Shown one piece after another: positions 26,549 to 36,024 of a DNA stretch of 64,000 bases. Numbering within the stretch: the stretch's first letter is position 1; the number at the start of each line of letters is the position of its first letter. This DNA is from Desulfobacterales bacterium. Lineage in GTDB: Bacteria; Desulfobacterota; Desulfobacteria; Desulfobacterales; JALSRD01. The stretch lies in the NCBI GenBank assembly GCA_026984935.1, contig JALSRD010000035.1:143655-207654 (forward strand), in the 5' to 3' direction. A model generated the notes under the pieces. That model saw only the letters and a program-made list of their open reading frames with translations. It had not been told where the DNA came from and made no database searches. The translations under genes and the position numbers were made by a program.

Positions 26549-26729
26549 CTAAAAAGGCGGTTTCGGGCAGATTCCAAGGCTTTTCGTCGAAAAGCGCTGC
26601 GCAGGGTTGGTTTGGTATTAAAAATCCCAAATTGTTTGAGGAGAAAAGCGACGCCTTTCCCGGGATTTAGCCAAACGGCGCCCAACTTCCGAAAAGGCTT
26701 TTCGCCAGCGGGAAGCCCTGACTTTTTAG
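26549..26729. repeat. Dispersed intergenic repeat, copy 2
   Basis: About 181 bp from CTAAAAAGGCGG to CCTGACTTTTTAG, inverted at the ends, with the shared inner blocks AAAAGCGCTGCGCA, TTGTTTGAGGAGAAAAGCGAC, CCCGGGATTTAGCC and CCGAAAAGGCTT. It lies between the ubiG stop and the diiron gene start. This copy is the most diverged in the 5' half. Confidence 0.7.
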
Positions 26730-26746
26730 GAAATCATCGACCTTCC

Positions 26747-27487
26747 TCAAACAGTCCCGGCGTATTTCAGGCCCGGATCGCCGGGAGCATGGAAGCACAT
26801 CAGGTAGTTTACGCTCAGGTCTGCACAAAGCGCATACCGGCGCGTGAAAGGATTGTACCGCATCCCCCGGGCCTGCAGCAGAGAAAGCCTCTCAGCCGCC
26901 GCCCAGTCAATCAGTTCCGGAGGCCGGATAAATTTGGCATGCCGGTGCGTCCCCGCCGGCAGCAGCCGCAACACATATTCGGCACCCACGATGGCAAACA
27001 GGAATGACTTGATGTTACGGTTCAGCGTCGCAAAAAACAGGCGGCCGCCCGGTTTCAGCAGTTGGCTGCAGGCATGTACCACCGACGGCGGCCGGGGGAC
27101 ATGCTCCAACAGTTCCATGCATGTCACGACGTCAAACTTGCGGCGGTGGTCGACGGCAAATTCTTCGGCCGTGGCCTGTCGGTATTCCACCGTCAGTGCG
27201 CTTCGCCGGAGATGCAGCCTGGCCGCCGCAAGGCAGCTTTGGGCCATATCGATACCGGTTACGCGGCCGCCCAAGGCCGCCATGGATTCACTCAGGATGC
27301 CTCCACCACAGCCAACGTCAAGCACCTGTTTGCCGTCAAGATCCGCATGCGCCCTGATGAACTCCAGCCGGATGGGGTTGATATCGTGCAGCGATCCATA
27401 AGGGCCGTGTGGATCCCACCACGTTGCGGCCACCGATTCAAATCTGGCAATTTCACGGTCATCGACGTTGCTGGACTTGCACGGCAT
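26747..27487 (-). CDS. ubiG: UbiG-like SAM-dependent methyltransferase
   Basis: A 246-residue class I methyltransferase with RFESVAATWWDPHGPYGSLHDINPIRL at the N-terminus, the SAM site LDVGCGGGILSE, GIDMAQ, MELLEHVP and FATLNRNIKSFLFAIVGAEYVL, which is the diagnostic UbiG stretch. UbiG methylates two hydroxyls in ubiquinone synthesis. No other ubi gene is in the window, and the presumed anaerobe should use menaquinone, so the quinone-related role is doubtful. ATG 27487 chosen over an in-frame TTG four codons upstream; neither has a good ribosome site. Confidence 0.82.
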   Translation of the reverse strand: MPCKSSNVDDREIARFESVAATWWDPHGPYGSLHDINPIRLEFIRAHADLDGKQVLDVGCGGGILSESMAALGGRVTGIDMAQSCLAAARLHLRRSALTVEYRQATAEEFAVDHRRKFDVVTCMELLEHVPRPPSVVHACSQLLKPGGRLFFATLNRNIKSFLFAIVGAEYVLRLLPAGTHRHAKFIRPPELIDWAAAERLSLLQARGMRYNPFTRRYALCADLSVNYLMCFHAPGDPGLKYAGTV

Positions 27488-27546
27488 CCTGAATCCCAAA
27501 AGGCAGCTGCGGCAAAGCTTATCCGCTGATCTTATTCACCCATCCT

Positions 27547-27966
27547 TTACGGAAATTTAATGGTAATTTTTTCCCCGCCATCTTCGGGCTTGATTTTGAT
27601 CTGCAGTTCCGTACTGTGATCACGGATGCCCAAAGCCAGCGGCGTTTCCCCCTTGTCGCCTTCCAGGTGGGTGATTTCCCGGACCGCTTCGATAACTTTC
27701 GCCCCGACCGCAGGCCCCGGCGAGGGGAGCTGCGCCTCGCGGTACTTGGCGGTAACCGTCACCTGGCCGTCCGGGGCACGTGATATGGAAATTTTTTTAG
27801 CGTTGCTGTTGATCGCGTGCAGTGCCGCCAGCGCCAGCCATTTCAGCGCCGCTTCGTCCTGATCGGGGTCTCCCTGCAGCATGGACATCTCTTTGAGCGG
27901 ATCGTTGGCCGCCAGGCAGTCGATGTGCTCCTGAACTTTTAGATGCAAGCTTCCGACGTCTTTCAT
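27547..27966 (-). CDS. Hypothetical soluble protein
   Basis: A 139-residue acidic cytosolic protein beginning MKDVGSLHLKVQEHIDCLAAND. No known domain is recognised. The C-terminal half alternates short strands (KKISISRAPDGQVTVTAKY; TELQIKIKPEDGGEKITIKF), suggesting a beta-rich fold. AAAGGAG stands 8 bases before the ATG at 27966. It precedes ubiG by 59 bp in the same direction and follows slp; function unknown. Confidence 0.65.
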   Translation of the reverse strand: MKDVGSLHLKVQEHIDCLAANDPLKEMSMLQGDPDQDEAALKWLALAALHAINSNAKKISISRAPDGQVTVTAKYREAQLPSPGPAVGAKVIEAVREITHLEGDKGETPLALGIRDHSTELQIKIKPEDGGEKITIKFP

Positions 27967-28088
27967 AATGTCAAACTCCTTTCGCGGCTGTGGGTTGCAT
28001 GGGGATTTTCGCTCCCCGCCTCGGAACACCCGGGCGAAATCAACGCGGCTGTATCATGCACAGATCGGGAAGTTCCCCGGGGTCTTCA

Positions 28089-28649
28089 TTAGCGCCGGTA
28101 GTACCGGCCGTACGAAAAGCCGTACGGGTAGTGGTGATAATGCAGTCCCCAGTAATAGTGTCCGTAAAACCAGGGGCCATAATAATAGGGGTATGGAGCG
28201 CTAGATTCATATTTGGGCCAAAGATGGATTTCGATGCTCTGAAGGACCGGGTAACGGTAACGCATCTGCGCTTCAGGCTCCACACGGCTGCCGGCAACCT
28301 TGCCGGCGACCGTAATACGCCGGTCTTTGCTGTACACTTCCGGGTCCAGAAACCCCTTGGCCGACACGATGAAGCGGCCCCGGGAGGCATCCCTGGAACC
28401 CGGCTCTTCCCCCAGTCCCAGCGGTGACTGCAACACAAAAATCAGCGTGCCACCCCCCTGATTGCAGGTTTTGATTACGTACCCGCCCAGAATCACCGTT
28501 TTCCCCAGATATGCATCGGGATTTTGCAAAAGATCTTCGAAGGCGATCGGCGGGTAGGCCTGGGAGCGGACCTGGCGGGAGATCACCGCGCAAGCGGAAA
28601 GTGCCAGCGTGCCCACAAGCACTGCCATCCAGAGAAGTACCGGTCGCAT
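28089..28649 (-). CDS. slp: Slp-family outer membrane lipoprotein
   Basis: A 186-residue lipoprotein: lipobox LSAC with Cys20 after a hydrophobic signal, then the Slp domain with IAFEDLLQNPDAYLGKTVILGGYVI, LQSPLGLGEEP and RFIVSAKGFLDPEVYSKDRRITVAGKV. Slp proteins are starvation-induced outer membrane lipoproteins of unclear activity. The last 35 or so residues form a striking Tyr/His/Trp/Pro-rich tail absent from the E. coli protein as I know it. RBS AAGG 8 bases before the ATG. Confidence 0.88.
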   Translation of the reverse strand: MRPVLLWMAVLVGTLALSACAVISRQVRSQAYPPIAFEDLLQNPDAYLGKTVILGGYVIKTCNQGGGTLIFVLQSPLGLGEEPGSRDASRGRFIVSAKGFLDPEVYSKDRRITVAGKVAGSRVEPEAQMRYRYPVLQSIEIHLWPKYESSAPYPYYYGPWFYGHYYWGLHYHHYPYGFSYGRYYRR

Positions 28650-28813
28650 ATCCGAACCTTATTCCTTGTTGAAATGGCGATCCGCAAAGAGGAAGCCTTC
28701 TACAATATAAGAACGCTTCGGGCCGGATTCAATCGCCACCGTTTTTTCCGGTGGCAACCCGCTTCAAAAAAAGTGATCCGCTCCGCTGCCGGCCACATCC
28801 GGCGACATTTTGT

Positions 28814-30739
28814 TCATCCGCCCGCCAGGCAGCTGCGGATACGATCCCAGCGTCCGGCCGACACCCACTCGAATTTTTCACGGTAGAGCCGGTCGCTGGT
28901 AAACCACTTGCGCCGGCGGCGGCGCTGAGGGTACTGCTGCAGTTCCCGCGGTCCGCCATTGTACAGGGCATACACAAAACCGCTCAGGTACGCGCTGCCT
29001 GTCTGATGCCCGGCTCGACGCCGGCCCCTGTTCCGCAGCACATAACGCGTCAGGTAAAGTGCCAGGATGTCGCAGCCGGCACCGGCGTTGTAGCGGATAT
29101 TCCAGCGCAGGCGACTCAAGGCATAGATACCGCGCCAGACGCGCTCATTGATCTGCATCAAGCCCACTGAGCTGCCGTTGTAAGACCGCAGGAAAGTGAT
29201 CCTGCGGTCCTTGACAATGAACTGCCGATAGCAGCTCTCCTGCCAGGCCGTGGCCAGAACGGTACGGCGGAACAAATCGTGATAACGCGCCGCGATCTTA
29301 TTTTTCCTGAGCCGTTGGCGAATCACGGAATTTAACAGCTGACGCACACGCCGCACATCTTCTTTCAGGTGATCAGGCCGGATCATCCATTTCTTCAGGT
29401 CGGCCAGCGATGACCGGTTCGGCTTTTTGGCCGCCCGGGCATTGGCAACTGCGAAAAAGCCCCCGGTCCGCCATAGGCGGCCGGGTGAAAAAAGCGACGA
29501 TCCGCGCCTGTCCTCGTGAGGCGCCCGTCGGCGTTTGTCTTTCCCCGTGGGTGCCGGCACAGCGTCCGGCAACGCTTCCAGGCCCAGCACCTGCCGCAGT
29601 CCGGTGTCGATTTCGGGACGATAGGCCAGGGTCGCCGCATCTTCGAGGTCCAACAGCCTGGCCAGCCGGATCAGCCCGTTGCGGCTGATTTCAATCCCCA
29701 TGGTGGGGCCGACCTTGTCCAGGATCTCCAGTGCCTGGGTCGCACTGAAAAAGGCCAGGTACCCCAGACGCGTATCAGCAGGGTTATGCTGCAGGTAATG
29801 CGTGAAAAGAGGCCTGATTTTTTTCCAGGTACGGATGAACTGCGTGCGTACAAAACCCCTCTTCAAGGTGCCTGTGGACAGTGCCGCGCTGAACTCATAA
29901 CGGGTTTGCAAAAGAGCATCCAGCAGGGTCCGGCGGTCGTCGGCGCTGAGGTTTCGGCCGGCCAGGGTGCGAATTGTCGAAACCAGAAAGACATCCCAGG
30001 TCTGCCAGACTTCAGTAAGCCCGGCCAGGGCCTTCCCGCTGACAGGTTCCCGGGTTGCGCGTTCAGAGGCCCTGTAAACCGTGCGGACATCGGCCAGAAT
30101 TTCCAGGTGCAGCCCGTCGGGCATCACGCGCACGCGCCCCGGCCGCATGCTGTCGAGCATGCGCTGTGTACCTTTGCGCAGATCATCCGGAAAAAACGGC
30201 AGGATAAAAGATTTAAATTCCGAAACCGGCGGTGCCAACTGCAGCTCGATGCGGTGCATCGCAGCCGCCACCAGGGACTTGACAAGGTTCCAGGCGGTGC
30301 CGGTCACGGCATGATGGTCATGATCGTACAGCATCACGTCCCGTGTCTCGAAGACGAGCCCCCAGTTTTGCAGCAGTACCGGATGCTGGGTAAACGCGAC
30401 ATAGCCGTGCCACACAAAGGGGGTTACACAGTTTCCCGCCAGGGAAGCTCCCAGTACAACGGCTGCGCGGGCCTCCAGATGCAGCCCTTGCCCATCCTGG
30501 CTGAAGGCCGGTTTGGAGAGGGTCACATGGCGGCAGGCATCGGTGGCGTCCTGCAGTTCGAGGGTATGGCCGGGGCCGTTGAAAACCGTTTCGCCAACCA
30601 GGGATTCGAGGATGCTGTACGGCAGGCTCAACGGCAGGGAAACGGTCTCGGCGGCCAGGGGCATCACCGGCAGCAGGGCAACCACCAGCAAAACAATGGA
30701 AATGCGCCTTCGACAAGGAAATGGTGAATCGGAAGCCAT
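28814..30739 (-). CDS. Exported lytic transglycosylase (SLT domain at C-terminus)
   Basis: A 641-residue protein with a signal peptide (RRRISIVLLVVALLPVMPLAAE). The first 450 residues resemble no family I can name. The last 150 form an SLT/goose-lysozyme-like domain: catalytic Glu501 in TAWQESCYRQF, SVGLMQINERVWRG, AGAGCDILALYL and ALYNGGPREL. It would cleave peptidoglycan glycan chains, releasing anhydromuropeptides. ATG at 30739 is preferred to an upstream TTG. It is transcribed away from the YdbH-like gene. Confidence 0.87.
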   Translation of the reverse strand: MASDSPFPCRRRISIVLLVVALLPVMPLAAETVSLPLSLPYSILESLVGETVFNGPGHTLELQDATDACRHVTLSKPAFSQDGQGLHLEARAAVVLGASLAGNCVTPFVWHGYVAFTQHPVLLQNWGLVFETRDVMLYDHDHHAVTGTAWNLVKSLVAAAMHRIELQLAPPVSEFKSFILPFFPDDLRKGTQRMLDSMRPGRVRVMPDGLHLEILADVRTVYRASERATREPVSGKALAGLTEVWQTWDVFLVSTIRTLAGRNLSADDRRTLLDALLQTRYEFSAALSTGTLKRGFVRTQFIRTWKKIRPLFTHYLQHNPADTRLGYLAFFSATQALEILDKVGPTMGIEISRNGLIRLARLLDLEDAATLAYRPEIDTGLRQVLGLEALPDAVPAPTGKDKRRRAPHEDRRGSSLFSPGRLWRTGGFFAVANARAAKKPNRSSLADLKKWMIRPDHLKEDVRRVRQLLNSVIRQRLRKNKIAARYHDLFRRTVLATAWQESCYRQFIVKDRRITFLRSYNGSSVGLMQINERVWRGIYALSRLRWNIRYNAGAGCDILALYLTRYVLRNRGRRRAGHQTGSAYLSGFVYALYNGGPRELQQYPQRRRRRKWFTSDRLYREKFEWVSAGRWDRIRSCLAGG

Positions 30740-30963
30740 TTGCCCCGCAGCATAGAGAAAAGCGTATCGACCTGTCAAGGCCCTTAGCCTGCGGAAAAAG
30801 TTTGTGATTCGGGCGGCGGACTGCTAATGGGATGGCTTGGGTTTGTTGGGCAATGCGGTTGTGGACGGGCGGATGCGTGAGATGGTCTTCTCATCTGTTG
30901 GATTTCCGGACCGCCGGATCGGGGCTTGCCAGGAATTGGATCCACACCGCCGTTTGTCGCAAA

Positions 30964-33900
30964 ATGAAGCGATCTGTCATGCAACCTACGCCTGCAAATG
31001 ATCACTCTGCCGTTGATCCCGGCCGCAGCCGCCGGATTGTCAAACGCCTCCTGCTCACCGGCACAGCGTTGGTTTTGTTTGCGCTGTCGATGCTGGCACT
31101 GGCGCTGATCTACTACAGCCGACACCCGCAAGCCGTGAAGACCCTGCTTGAAAAGGCGGTCGCCGGCGCCATCCACGGCAGCTGCAGCATTGACGATTTG
31201 TCCTATTCCATCCGCCGGGGTTACGTTCGTGCCCGTGGCATCCATCTGAAATCGGAGTCAGAAAACAGATCATTCGACCTGCAGGCCGCAAACTTCGCGG
31301 CCGGTCTCGCGCTAAACGGTCCTTTCGGTGCCCGCCGCCTGGTGATCCGGTCCGTGTCGGTGGAAAATTTTGCCATCGTGCTCAACCTCCCCTGGCACTG
31401 GCCAAACCCCTCTGCCGGCAAAGCGACCCGCATGCAGCACCTGTTGACCCGGCTGCGGCGTTTCTGGCTGTTTAAAGAAGCCGTTCTGTCATCGGCTTTT
31501 GCCACGTCCGGCAGCTTACGGCTGGGCGCATCCGGCTGGAAGCTGACCACCGACAACCTCAACGCCTGGTTGGATACAAAATGGCGCCTGCGTCTCGGCG
31601 GCAGTGCCGCTGTGCAAAGCGCTGCCGGTGCTATACGGGCCGTCGTGCCGCAATTTTTGATCACGACCGGCAGCCTTCGGGACACCGGTACGCGGCCGCT
31701 GTCCGCACAACTGCAGATCTCGGCAGCCAACCTGCACTCGGCTGCCGGTACGCTGGAAACGGTGACGGCCGCCATACAGTTAAGCTACCTGCCCCGGCGC
31801 CGGCGGGCATCCTGGGAAATCCGGCGGCTGGACTGCCGCCGCGCTGCCATCCACACCCAACGGGCACTTTCTTTCAAAACCCTTTCGCTGCAGGCCCACG
31901 GCACCTGGGATGCCGCGGCCGCCAGGCTGCGGATTTTGCGCTGGAATCTAAAGGCCGGCACGCTGGCCGCCTTGACGGGAAACGCCGCGGCAACCCTCAA
32001 ACCGCCGGGCATGCTGTATGTCGGGCTCCAAACGGGTTCGCTGCACATCACAAACCTTGTCCGTCTGCTGGGGCCGCAGGCGGCCGGCCAGCCGCCGGGG
32101 CTGCGGATATCGAAACCCATGGCGCTCGGCGGATGGCTGCGGCTGTCGGGCCTCGGACAGAAGCAACGGACGGCAATCCACCTGACAGGTCGTCTGCCCA
32201 CGGCACAGGTGCACTACACAAACGCCCGCCGTGGGGAAATCCTGCGCAGCCTTCTGAGCAGCACGATCCGGATGGACGGCGCGCTCGGCAACCCGCGGAT
32301 CTCGCTCACGGCCGACCTGCAGCAGGCTGTGTTCGGCAGCCGCCCGCATCAGGCCATCCATTTCAGCGCCGCCCTGCGCGCCAGCGGGCATTACCCGGGT
32401 TTTGAGCTTTCACAACTGACGGCCGCCGGCACGACCCCGGCCCTACCGATCGGGCGCCGCTTTCTTCCGCGGATGGGCTTCGAACTTTCCCTGGCGCGCG
32501 GCCGGATCGACGTCCAACGCCGGCAACTGGACCTGCCGGATGTCGCCGTGGCGCTCGATACGCTGAAAAATCTTCATCTGGCCGTTTCCGGCGGGCCGGC
32601 ACACCTCCGGATCACACTGCATGGCGCCGGCAGCCGATTGCTGCATGCGGCCGCCACGCTGCACCTGCTGCCGCCGGCCTGGCAATTTAAAGCCACCGAC
32701 CGGTTTGCAGCCAGGGCTGTTTACACCCACGGCAACTGGCAGGCGGCATCCGTACGCTTGAATCTGCACGATTTCAGTTTCGCAAGCCCCGACGGCCAGG
32801 CCGGCGCCGAAAAAATCGATACGGAAATTACCGGCCGGCTCAGCCGCAGCCCCGACGGGCAGGGCGCCATACTGCGTGTAAAGGCAGCGGCGGACAACGG
32901 TGAGATTCTATGGGGTCGCTTCTACGCCGACATGGTCCGTCGCCGGCCGCGGCTGTCTGCAGCGCTCGCGTACAACCCGCATACCCGGACAGTGGCGCTC
33001 ACAAAGCTGCGCCTGTCACTGAAGGATCTTCTGCAGGTGCAGGCCCACGGGACCATTGCTGCGCCCCCCCGGGCTCCGGAACTGACACTCGGGCTGAAAG
33101 TACCGCCCACCGCCGCGGCCCCGCTTTTTAAATGGCTGGCCGTGGATCCTTTTCGATTTGACCTGCCGGTGCTCGCCTCACTTCAGATCGGAGGCCGGCT
33201 GGGACTCGATCTGAACCTGTCCCGGCGGCAGCGGCGATGGCGGATGAAAGGCCGGCTTCTATGGCAAAGGGGCCGGCTGGCCACGAAAGATAAGCGCGTG
33301 GATCTTCAGGACATCAACCTGGACCTGCCCTTCTGGGATGCCGGCGCCGGGCCGGCCGGCAACAATGCGGCGCTTTCCGGCCATCTGCGGATCCGCCGCC
33401 TGCGTATGCCATATCTGCACCCGCAGCCGCTGTCACTCCGGCTGCTGGCCGCACCCGGCCGGATTTCAGCCAGCGGGTTTACACTCGAAACAGCCGGCGG
33501 GAAACTGCACCTGGACCGCCTGACCGCGGACCACATCTGCGGTACGCAGCCCGTCATCGAGACCAGCCTGACGATTCCAGCGCTTCAAGTGGAAGGGCTG
33601 GCGGCCCGCGCGCACATCCCGGCAGCAAATGCCATTGCCAGCGGCAAACTGGCCCCTCTGGTGATGGACTTCGCGCACGGCCGCCTGAGCGGACGGGGAA
33701 CCATTCGCATCGCCGCCTATGGCGGCACAATCAAGCTGCACAACCCGGCCGTCGTATCTCTCTTCAGCCCGCCCCCGGCGCTGATGCTCGATGTTGCATT
33801 CGGCGGCATCAACCTCGACAAACTCACGGCCGGCACTTCCTTTGGCCGCATCGAGGGGATTTTAAACGGCCACATCCGCCACCTGGAAATTGTCGACGGC

Positions 33901-34278
33901 CAGCCGCAACGCTTCGATCTGCTGGCCGAGACCGTGAAACGCAAGGGCGTACCTCAGAAAATCAGCGTCAAGGCAGTGGAAAACATTTCGCGCATCGGCG
34001 GCGTACCGAGCCCTTTTGTGGGACTGGCGGGTGTATTCGCCGGCCTTTTGAAATCGTTTGGCTACCGCAAAATAGGTGTCAGGGCGACCCTTAAAAACGA
34101 CGTTTTCCACATCAACGGCACCATCAGAGAGGGCGGTAGGGAATACCTCGTCAAAAGAGGTGGCCTTTCGGGCGTGGATGTTGTAAACTGGAACCCTGAC
34201 AATCGGATCAGCTTCACGGATATGCTCAAAAGGCTGGAGCGCATCCGGTCTGCGTACGGGCGGCCGGTAGTCAAATAA
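30964..34278 (+). CDS. AsmA-superfamily giant protein, YdbH-like
   Basis: A 1104-residue protein with one N-terminal membrane helix (about 24-45, LLLTGTALVLFALSMLALAL) and a long periplasmic beta-rich body with scattered AsmA/DUF748-like strands. The end (RIGGVPSPFVGLAGVFAGLLKSFGYRKIGV, NGTIREGGREYLVKRGGLSGVDVVN) matches the C-terminus of YdbH-type proteins. Such proteins bridge the periplasm and move phospholipids to the outer membrane. The DUF1318 lipoprotein gene follows by 44 bp, as ynbE-ydbL follow ydbH in E. coli. ATG 30964 or 30979 could be the start; ribosome sites are weak. Confidence 0.8.
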   Translation: MKRSVMQPTPANDHSAVDPGRSRRIVKRLLLTGTALVLFALSMLALALIYYSRHPQAVKTLLEKAVAGAIHGSCSIDDLSYSIRRGYVRARGIHLKSESENRSFDLQAANFAAGLALNGPFGARRLVIRSVSVENFAIVLNLPWHWPNPSAGKATRMQHLLTRLRRFWLFKEAVLSSAFATSGSLRLGASGWKLTTDNLNAWLDTKWRLRLGGSAAVQSAAGAIRAVVPQFLITTGSLRDTGTRPLSAQLQISAANLHSAAGTLETVTAAIQLSYLPRRRRASWEIRRLDCRRAAIHTQRALSFKTLSLQAHGTWDAAAARLRILRWNLKAGTLAALTGNAAATLKPPGMLYVGLQTGSLHITNLVRLLGPQAAGQPPGLRISKPMALGGWLRLSGLGQKQRTAIHLTGRLPTAQVHYTNARRGEILRSLLSSTIRMDGALGNPRISLTADLQQAVFGSRPHQAIHFSAALRASGHYPGFELSQLTAAGTTPALPIGRRFLPRMGFELSLARGRIDVQRRQLDLPDVAVALDTLKNLHLAVSGGPAHLRITLHGAGSRLLHAAATLHLLPPAWQFKATDRFAARAVYTHGNWQAASVRLNLHDFSFASPDGQAGAEKIDTEITGRLSRSPDGQGAILRVKAAADNGEILWGRFYADMVRRRPRLSAALAYNPHTRTVALTKLRLSLKDLLQVQAHGTIAAPPRAPELTLGLKVPPTAAAPLFKWLAVDPFRFDLPVLASLQIGGRLGLDLNLSRRQRRWRMKGRLLWQRGRLATKDKRVDLQDINLDLPFWDAGAGPAGNNAALSGHLRIRRLRMPYLHPQPLSLRLLAAPGRISASGFTLETAGGKLHLDRLTADHICGTQPVIETSLTIPALQVEGLAARAHIPAANAIASGKLAPLVMDFAHGRLSGRGTIRIAAYGGTIKLHNPAVVSLFSPPPALMLDVAFGGINLDKLTAGTSFGRIEGILNGHIRHLEIVDGQPQRFDLLAETVKRKGVPQKISVKAVENISRIGGVPSPFVGLAGVFAGLLKSFGYRKIGVRATLKNDVFHINGTIREGGREYLVKRGGLSGVDVVNWNPDNRISFTDMLKRLERIRSAYGRPVVK

Positions 34279-34322
34279 CCCGGTCGGCATTCGGCATTTA
34301 TGGGAAATTCAGGGAGAATCAC

Positions 34323-34871
34323 ATGCATCGTAAACGTGCGCCACTGAAACTTGTTTTCCTGTTCTCGGTTCTTTTTATTTTTGCCTGTGTCACCATCAAT
34401 ATTTATTTCCCGGCTGAGAAAGTGGAGTCCGTGGCCGACAAAATCGTGCATGAGATCAGAGGCAAGACACCGCCGCAGGGTGCGCCCGCAAAGACCGGGG
34501 GAAAGCATTCCGGGATTGAAAAGGCACTGCAGATCTTTTCGCCGGCCGTGGCCCAGGCCGCCGAAGTGACCGACGTTTCCAATCCGACCATCCGCGCTTT
34601 AAAAAAGCGCATGCGCAAACGCTACGCGCAGATGAAGCCCTATTACACGAAGGGACTTTTCAAAGAAGGCGACGACGGATACGTCGCGCTGGGAAATGCC
34701 GGCGGCCTGAACCTCAAAACCCGCCGTCTGCTGAACGCCCTGGCCGAAGCGGAAAACAAAGACCGCCAGACGCTTTACAGTGAAGTCGCCAAGGCCCTCA
34801 AGATCAGCCCCGACCAGGTGGACAAGGTGGCTACGATATTTGCCAAGCAGTGGCAGCAGTCGGTTCGCTAG
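34323..34871 (+). CDS. DUF1318 lipoprotein, apparent YnbE-YdbL fusion
   Basis: A 182-residue protein. Hydrophobic signal ending IFAC with lipidation Cys22, then VTINIYFPAEKVE, resembling the beta strand of YnbE that follows its own lipid Cys. After a linker, residues 90-182 form a DUF1318/YdbL domain (KKRMRKRYAQMKPYYTKG, GDDGYVALG, KISPDQVDKVA). In E. coli these are two proteins that assist YdbH. Here they appear as one polypeptide. Gene order after the YdbH-like protein supports the reading. Domain identity of the YdbL part is secure; the YnbE part is inference from a short segment. Confidence 0.78.
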   Translation: MHRKRAPLKLVFLFSVLFIFACVTINIYFPAEKVESVADKIVHEIRGKTPPQGAPAKTGGKHSGIEKALQIFSPAVAQAAEVTDVSNPTIRALKKRMRKRYAQMKPYYTKGLFKEGDDGYVALGNAGGLNLKTRRLLNALAEAENKDRQTLYSEVAKALKISPDQVDKVATIFAKQWQQSVR

Positions 34872-34977
34872 ACGCACATGCGATAACTCAACACTCCCTG
34901 GGGACCTTTCCCGGCAAGCTGAGCGGCTTGCCCCGCCGCTTTTCCCCAAAAAACCGCCGGCCGCCGGCAAAGAGTCG

Positions 34978-35967
34978 TCAAGCTTCTTTCAGCAGTTCAG
35001 GAGGCAGTTCGCAGGTTTCCGCCCTGCCGGCTTTTTTGTTTTCCACATAGTGGGCAGCGGCCAGGGCGGCCGTACTGCCCTCGGCAGCGGCAATCACGAT
35101 CTGGCGCGCGTATTTTTCCTTCAAGTCCCCCACCACAAAGATTCCCGGCGTGTTGGTTTCACACTTTTCGTCCGCCACCACATAGCCATCGGCATTCATC
35201 TTGATACCGGCCGGAACCAACTGGTTATTGGGGTTAAACCCGATGAAGATGAAAATTCCCTCCGCGGCCAGTTCACGGGGTGCGCCGTTTTGCGTATCTT
35301 TGAGCCGCACCGCGCAAACACCGTTTTTGTCGGCCAGGATTTCGGTGGCCACGGCATTCCAGACGATTTCGATGTTGCAGTCGTCCTTAAGGCGCTGCTG
35401 CAGAATCATGCTGGCCCGCAGCGCATCGCGGCGGTGGACCAGGTAAACCTTGCGGGCCAGCTTCGCCAGGTAGAGCGCCTCTTCAGCAGCGGTATCGCCG
35501 CCGCCGACAACCACCACGGTGCGGCCTTTGAAAAAAAATCCGTCACACACCGCACAGTAGGAAACGCCCCTGCCGTGATATTCCGATTCCCCCGGGATGT
35601 TCAATTTGCGCGGCGAACCTCCCATGGCCAGAATAATACTGTATGCCCGCAGGCTTTCCCCGCCGGCCAGCCGCAGGGTGTGAAACTCCATTCCGGGCTC
35701 GACGGCCACAGCTTCCTGCGCCAGCATCTGCAATCCATAGGACTGGGCGTGCTGGGAGAATTTCATGGAGAGTTCAGCACCGGAAATATGCTCAAATCCC
35801 GGGTAATTTTCGACTTCATCGGACAGCATCATCTGCCCGCCCGGTGAACCCATTTCCACCAGAACCGTTTTCAGTGCCGCTCGCATGGCATAAATGCCGG
35901 CGCTCAACCCCCCGGGTCCACCGCCGACGATAATCAGATCGTAAATGTCATTTCCCTTTTCGCCCAT
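34978..35967 (-). CDS. trxB: Thioredoxin-disulfide reductase
   Basis: A 329-residue FAD enzyme that passes electrons from NADPH to thioredoxin. FAD site IIVGGGPGGLSAG (12-24), redox pair CAVC (138-141), NADPH site VVVVGGGDTAAEEA (151-164) and C-terminal FVVGDLKEKYARQIVIAAAEGS. The C-terminus departs a little from the E. coli form, with an added tail rich in Glu and Leu. Start chosen at the ATG 35967, with AGGAG 10 bases before. It converges with the DUF1318 gene (105 bp apart) and follows the S1 protein by 57 bp. Confidence 0.95.
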   Translation of the reverse strand: MGEKGNDIYDLIIVGGGPGGLSAGIYAMRAALKTVLVEMGSPGGQMMLSDEVENYPGFEHISGAELSMKFSQHAQSYGLQMLAQEAVAVEPGMEFHTLRLAGGESLRAYSIILAMGGSPRKLNIPGESEYHGRGVSYCAVCDGFFFKGRTVVVVGGGDTAAEEALYLAKLARKVYLVHRRDALRASMILQQRLKDDCNIEIVWNAVATEILADKNGVCAVRLKDTQNGAPRELAAEGIFIFIGFNPNNQLVPAGIKMNADGYVVADEKCETNTPGIFVVGDLKEKYARQIVIAAAEGSTAALAAAHYVENKKAGRAETCELPPELLKEA

Positions 35968-36024
35968 CGTCCGATCACTCCTAAAGATGAATGTTTGGCC
36001 TGTAAAAATGCCCTCTTGCAACCG

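Noticed and set aside
30829-30850. GGGTTTGTTGGG also seen near 47.45 kb
   Set aside because: Too short and without inverted partners; not enough to call a repeat family.
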